DNA from: CAYNNP01 sp964398215
Lineage (GTDB): Bacteria > Planctomycetota > Planctomycetia > Pirellulales > Pirellulaceae
Assembly (NCBI GenBank): GCA_964398215.1
Contig: CAYNNP010000077.1
Location: 1 to 24,409, forward strand
Direction: 5' to 3'
Length of the DNA stretch: 24,409 nt
The position numbers were made by a program, and so were the translations under genes. Numbering within the stretch: position 1 is the stretch's first letter; each line of letters begins with the position of its first letter. Positions 24,130 to 24,409 of the stretch are shown here, piece by piece. Under the pieces are notes generated by a model. That model did not search any database, was not told where the DNA came from, and saw only the letters and a program-made list of their open reading frames with translations.

Positions 24130-24409
24130 CTACCGCTTCGGCGTCGCCCAATCGGCTGCCGGGCTACCATTGTCAAGCAAGAACAATTTCGTAATGTCGT
24201 CATCTGTAGCACTCTTTGGAACGACAATCGCGCGTCCATCAGCCATCGATACCACCGTCCCATCCGGCGCTGGAGAATTCTTGATAACTTTGATCGCTTC
24301 CGCCAGAGTGAGGTCTCGCGGTTCAGCCCAATGAATATCCGAATTTGGAAACTCCAGAAACAGCCCCGTACCGGATTTGCCGTCTCGATTCTCAATGTCC
24401 TCCAAGGTC
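24130..24409 (-). CDS. C-terminal part of a DUF1559-like planctomycete protein
   Basis: The frame is open to the end of the window, so the start lies outside; about 92 residues are visible. They read FLEFPNSDIHWAEPRDL, then a segment with MADGRAIVVPKSATDDDI and LFLLDNG near the end. Planctomycete DUF1559 prepilin-like proteins typically end with a W-x-x-P-x-DL segment, an ADG strand and an L..L.T..G segment, and this fits that ending, although the usual upstream His-rich spacing is not clear. The similarity is by eye. A TTG near 24405 could be read as a start of a small protein, but the upstream codons continue in frame. Confidence 0.6.
   Translation of the reverse strand, partial: TLEDIENRDGKSGTGLFLEFPNSDIHWAEPRDLTLAEAIKVIKNSPAPDGTVVSMADGRAIVVPKSATDDDITKLFLLDNGSPAADWATPKR

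Overview
The window looks like chromosomal DNA from a marine planctomycete, most likely Rhodopirellula or a close Pirellulaceae relative. This rests on protein style, not on a search. The clues are a DUF1570-type secreted metallopeptidase-like protein, a C-terminus resembling planctomycete DUF1559 proteins, a secreted HEAT-like/STN-like protein, a tricorn-like S41 protease with a signal peptide, manganese/zinc permeases fused to DtxR-like domains, and moderate GC. No tRNA, rRNA, CRISPR array or insertion sequence was recognised.

Layout. 1-322: no convincing gene. It holds a 57-bp perfect palindrome and a palindrome-rich stretch that is probably a dispersed repeat. 323-4967 (minus strand): a TroABCD-type Mn/Zn uptake operon, with a lipoprotein binding protein, an ATPase and two permeases. 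Each permease ends in a DtxR/MntR-like winged-helix plus metal-binding domain. 5162-5578 (plus): a divergent stand-alone MntR-like repressor. The 194-bp gap between them carries two matching inverted repeats that are good candidates for the operator.

5605-9441 (minus): a probable operon of a small tail-anchored protein, an ABC-2 type ATPase and a permease with a large propeller-like soluble domain. 9672-11378 (plus): a histidine kinase with almost no extracytoplasmic sensor region, then an OmpR-type response regulator. 11431-12510 (minus): the DUF1570-like protein. 12700-15011 (plus): two secreted proteins coupled by a 4-bp overlap, a HEAT-like/STN-like protein and a PpiC/SurA-like rotamase. 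15070-16101 (plus): a membrane protein ending in a CFI-box-like domain.

16114-20205 (minus): succinate dehydrogenase genes sdhC-sdhA-sdhB of the five-helix, single-anchor type. A TPR-like gene overlaps the end of sdhB, and an unannotated 32-codon ORF lies between sdhA and sdhB. 20437-23871 (minus): the tricorn-like protease. 24130-24409 (minus): the C-terminal end of a gene running out of the window.

Functionally the window is mostly housekeeping and envelope biology: metal homeostasis, respiration, export, and periplasmic folding or proteolysis. The most unusual element is the metal uptake system, in which metal-sensor domains are built into both permeases as well as being present as a separate repressor.
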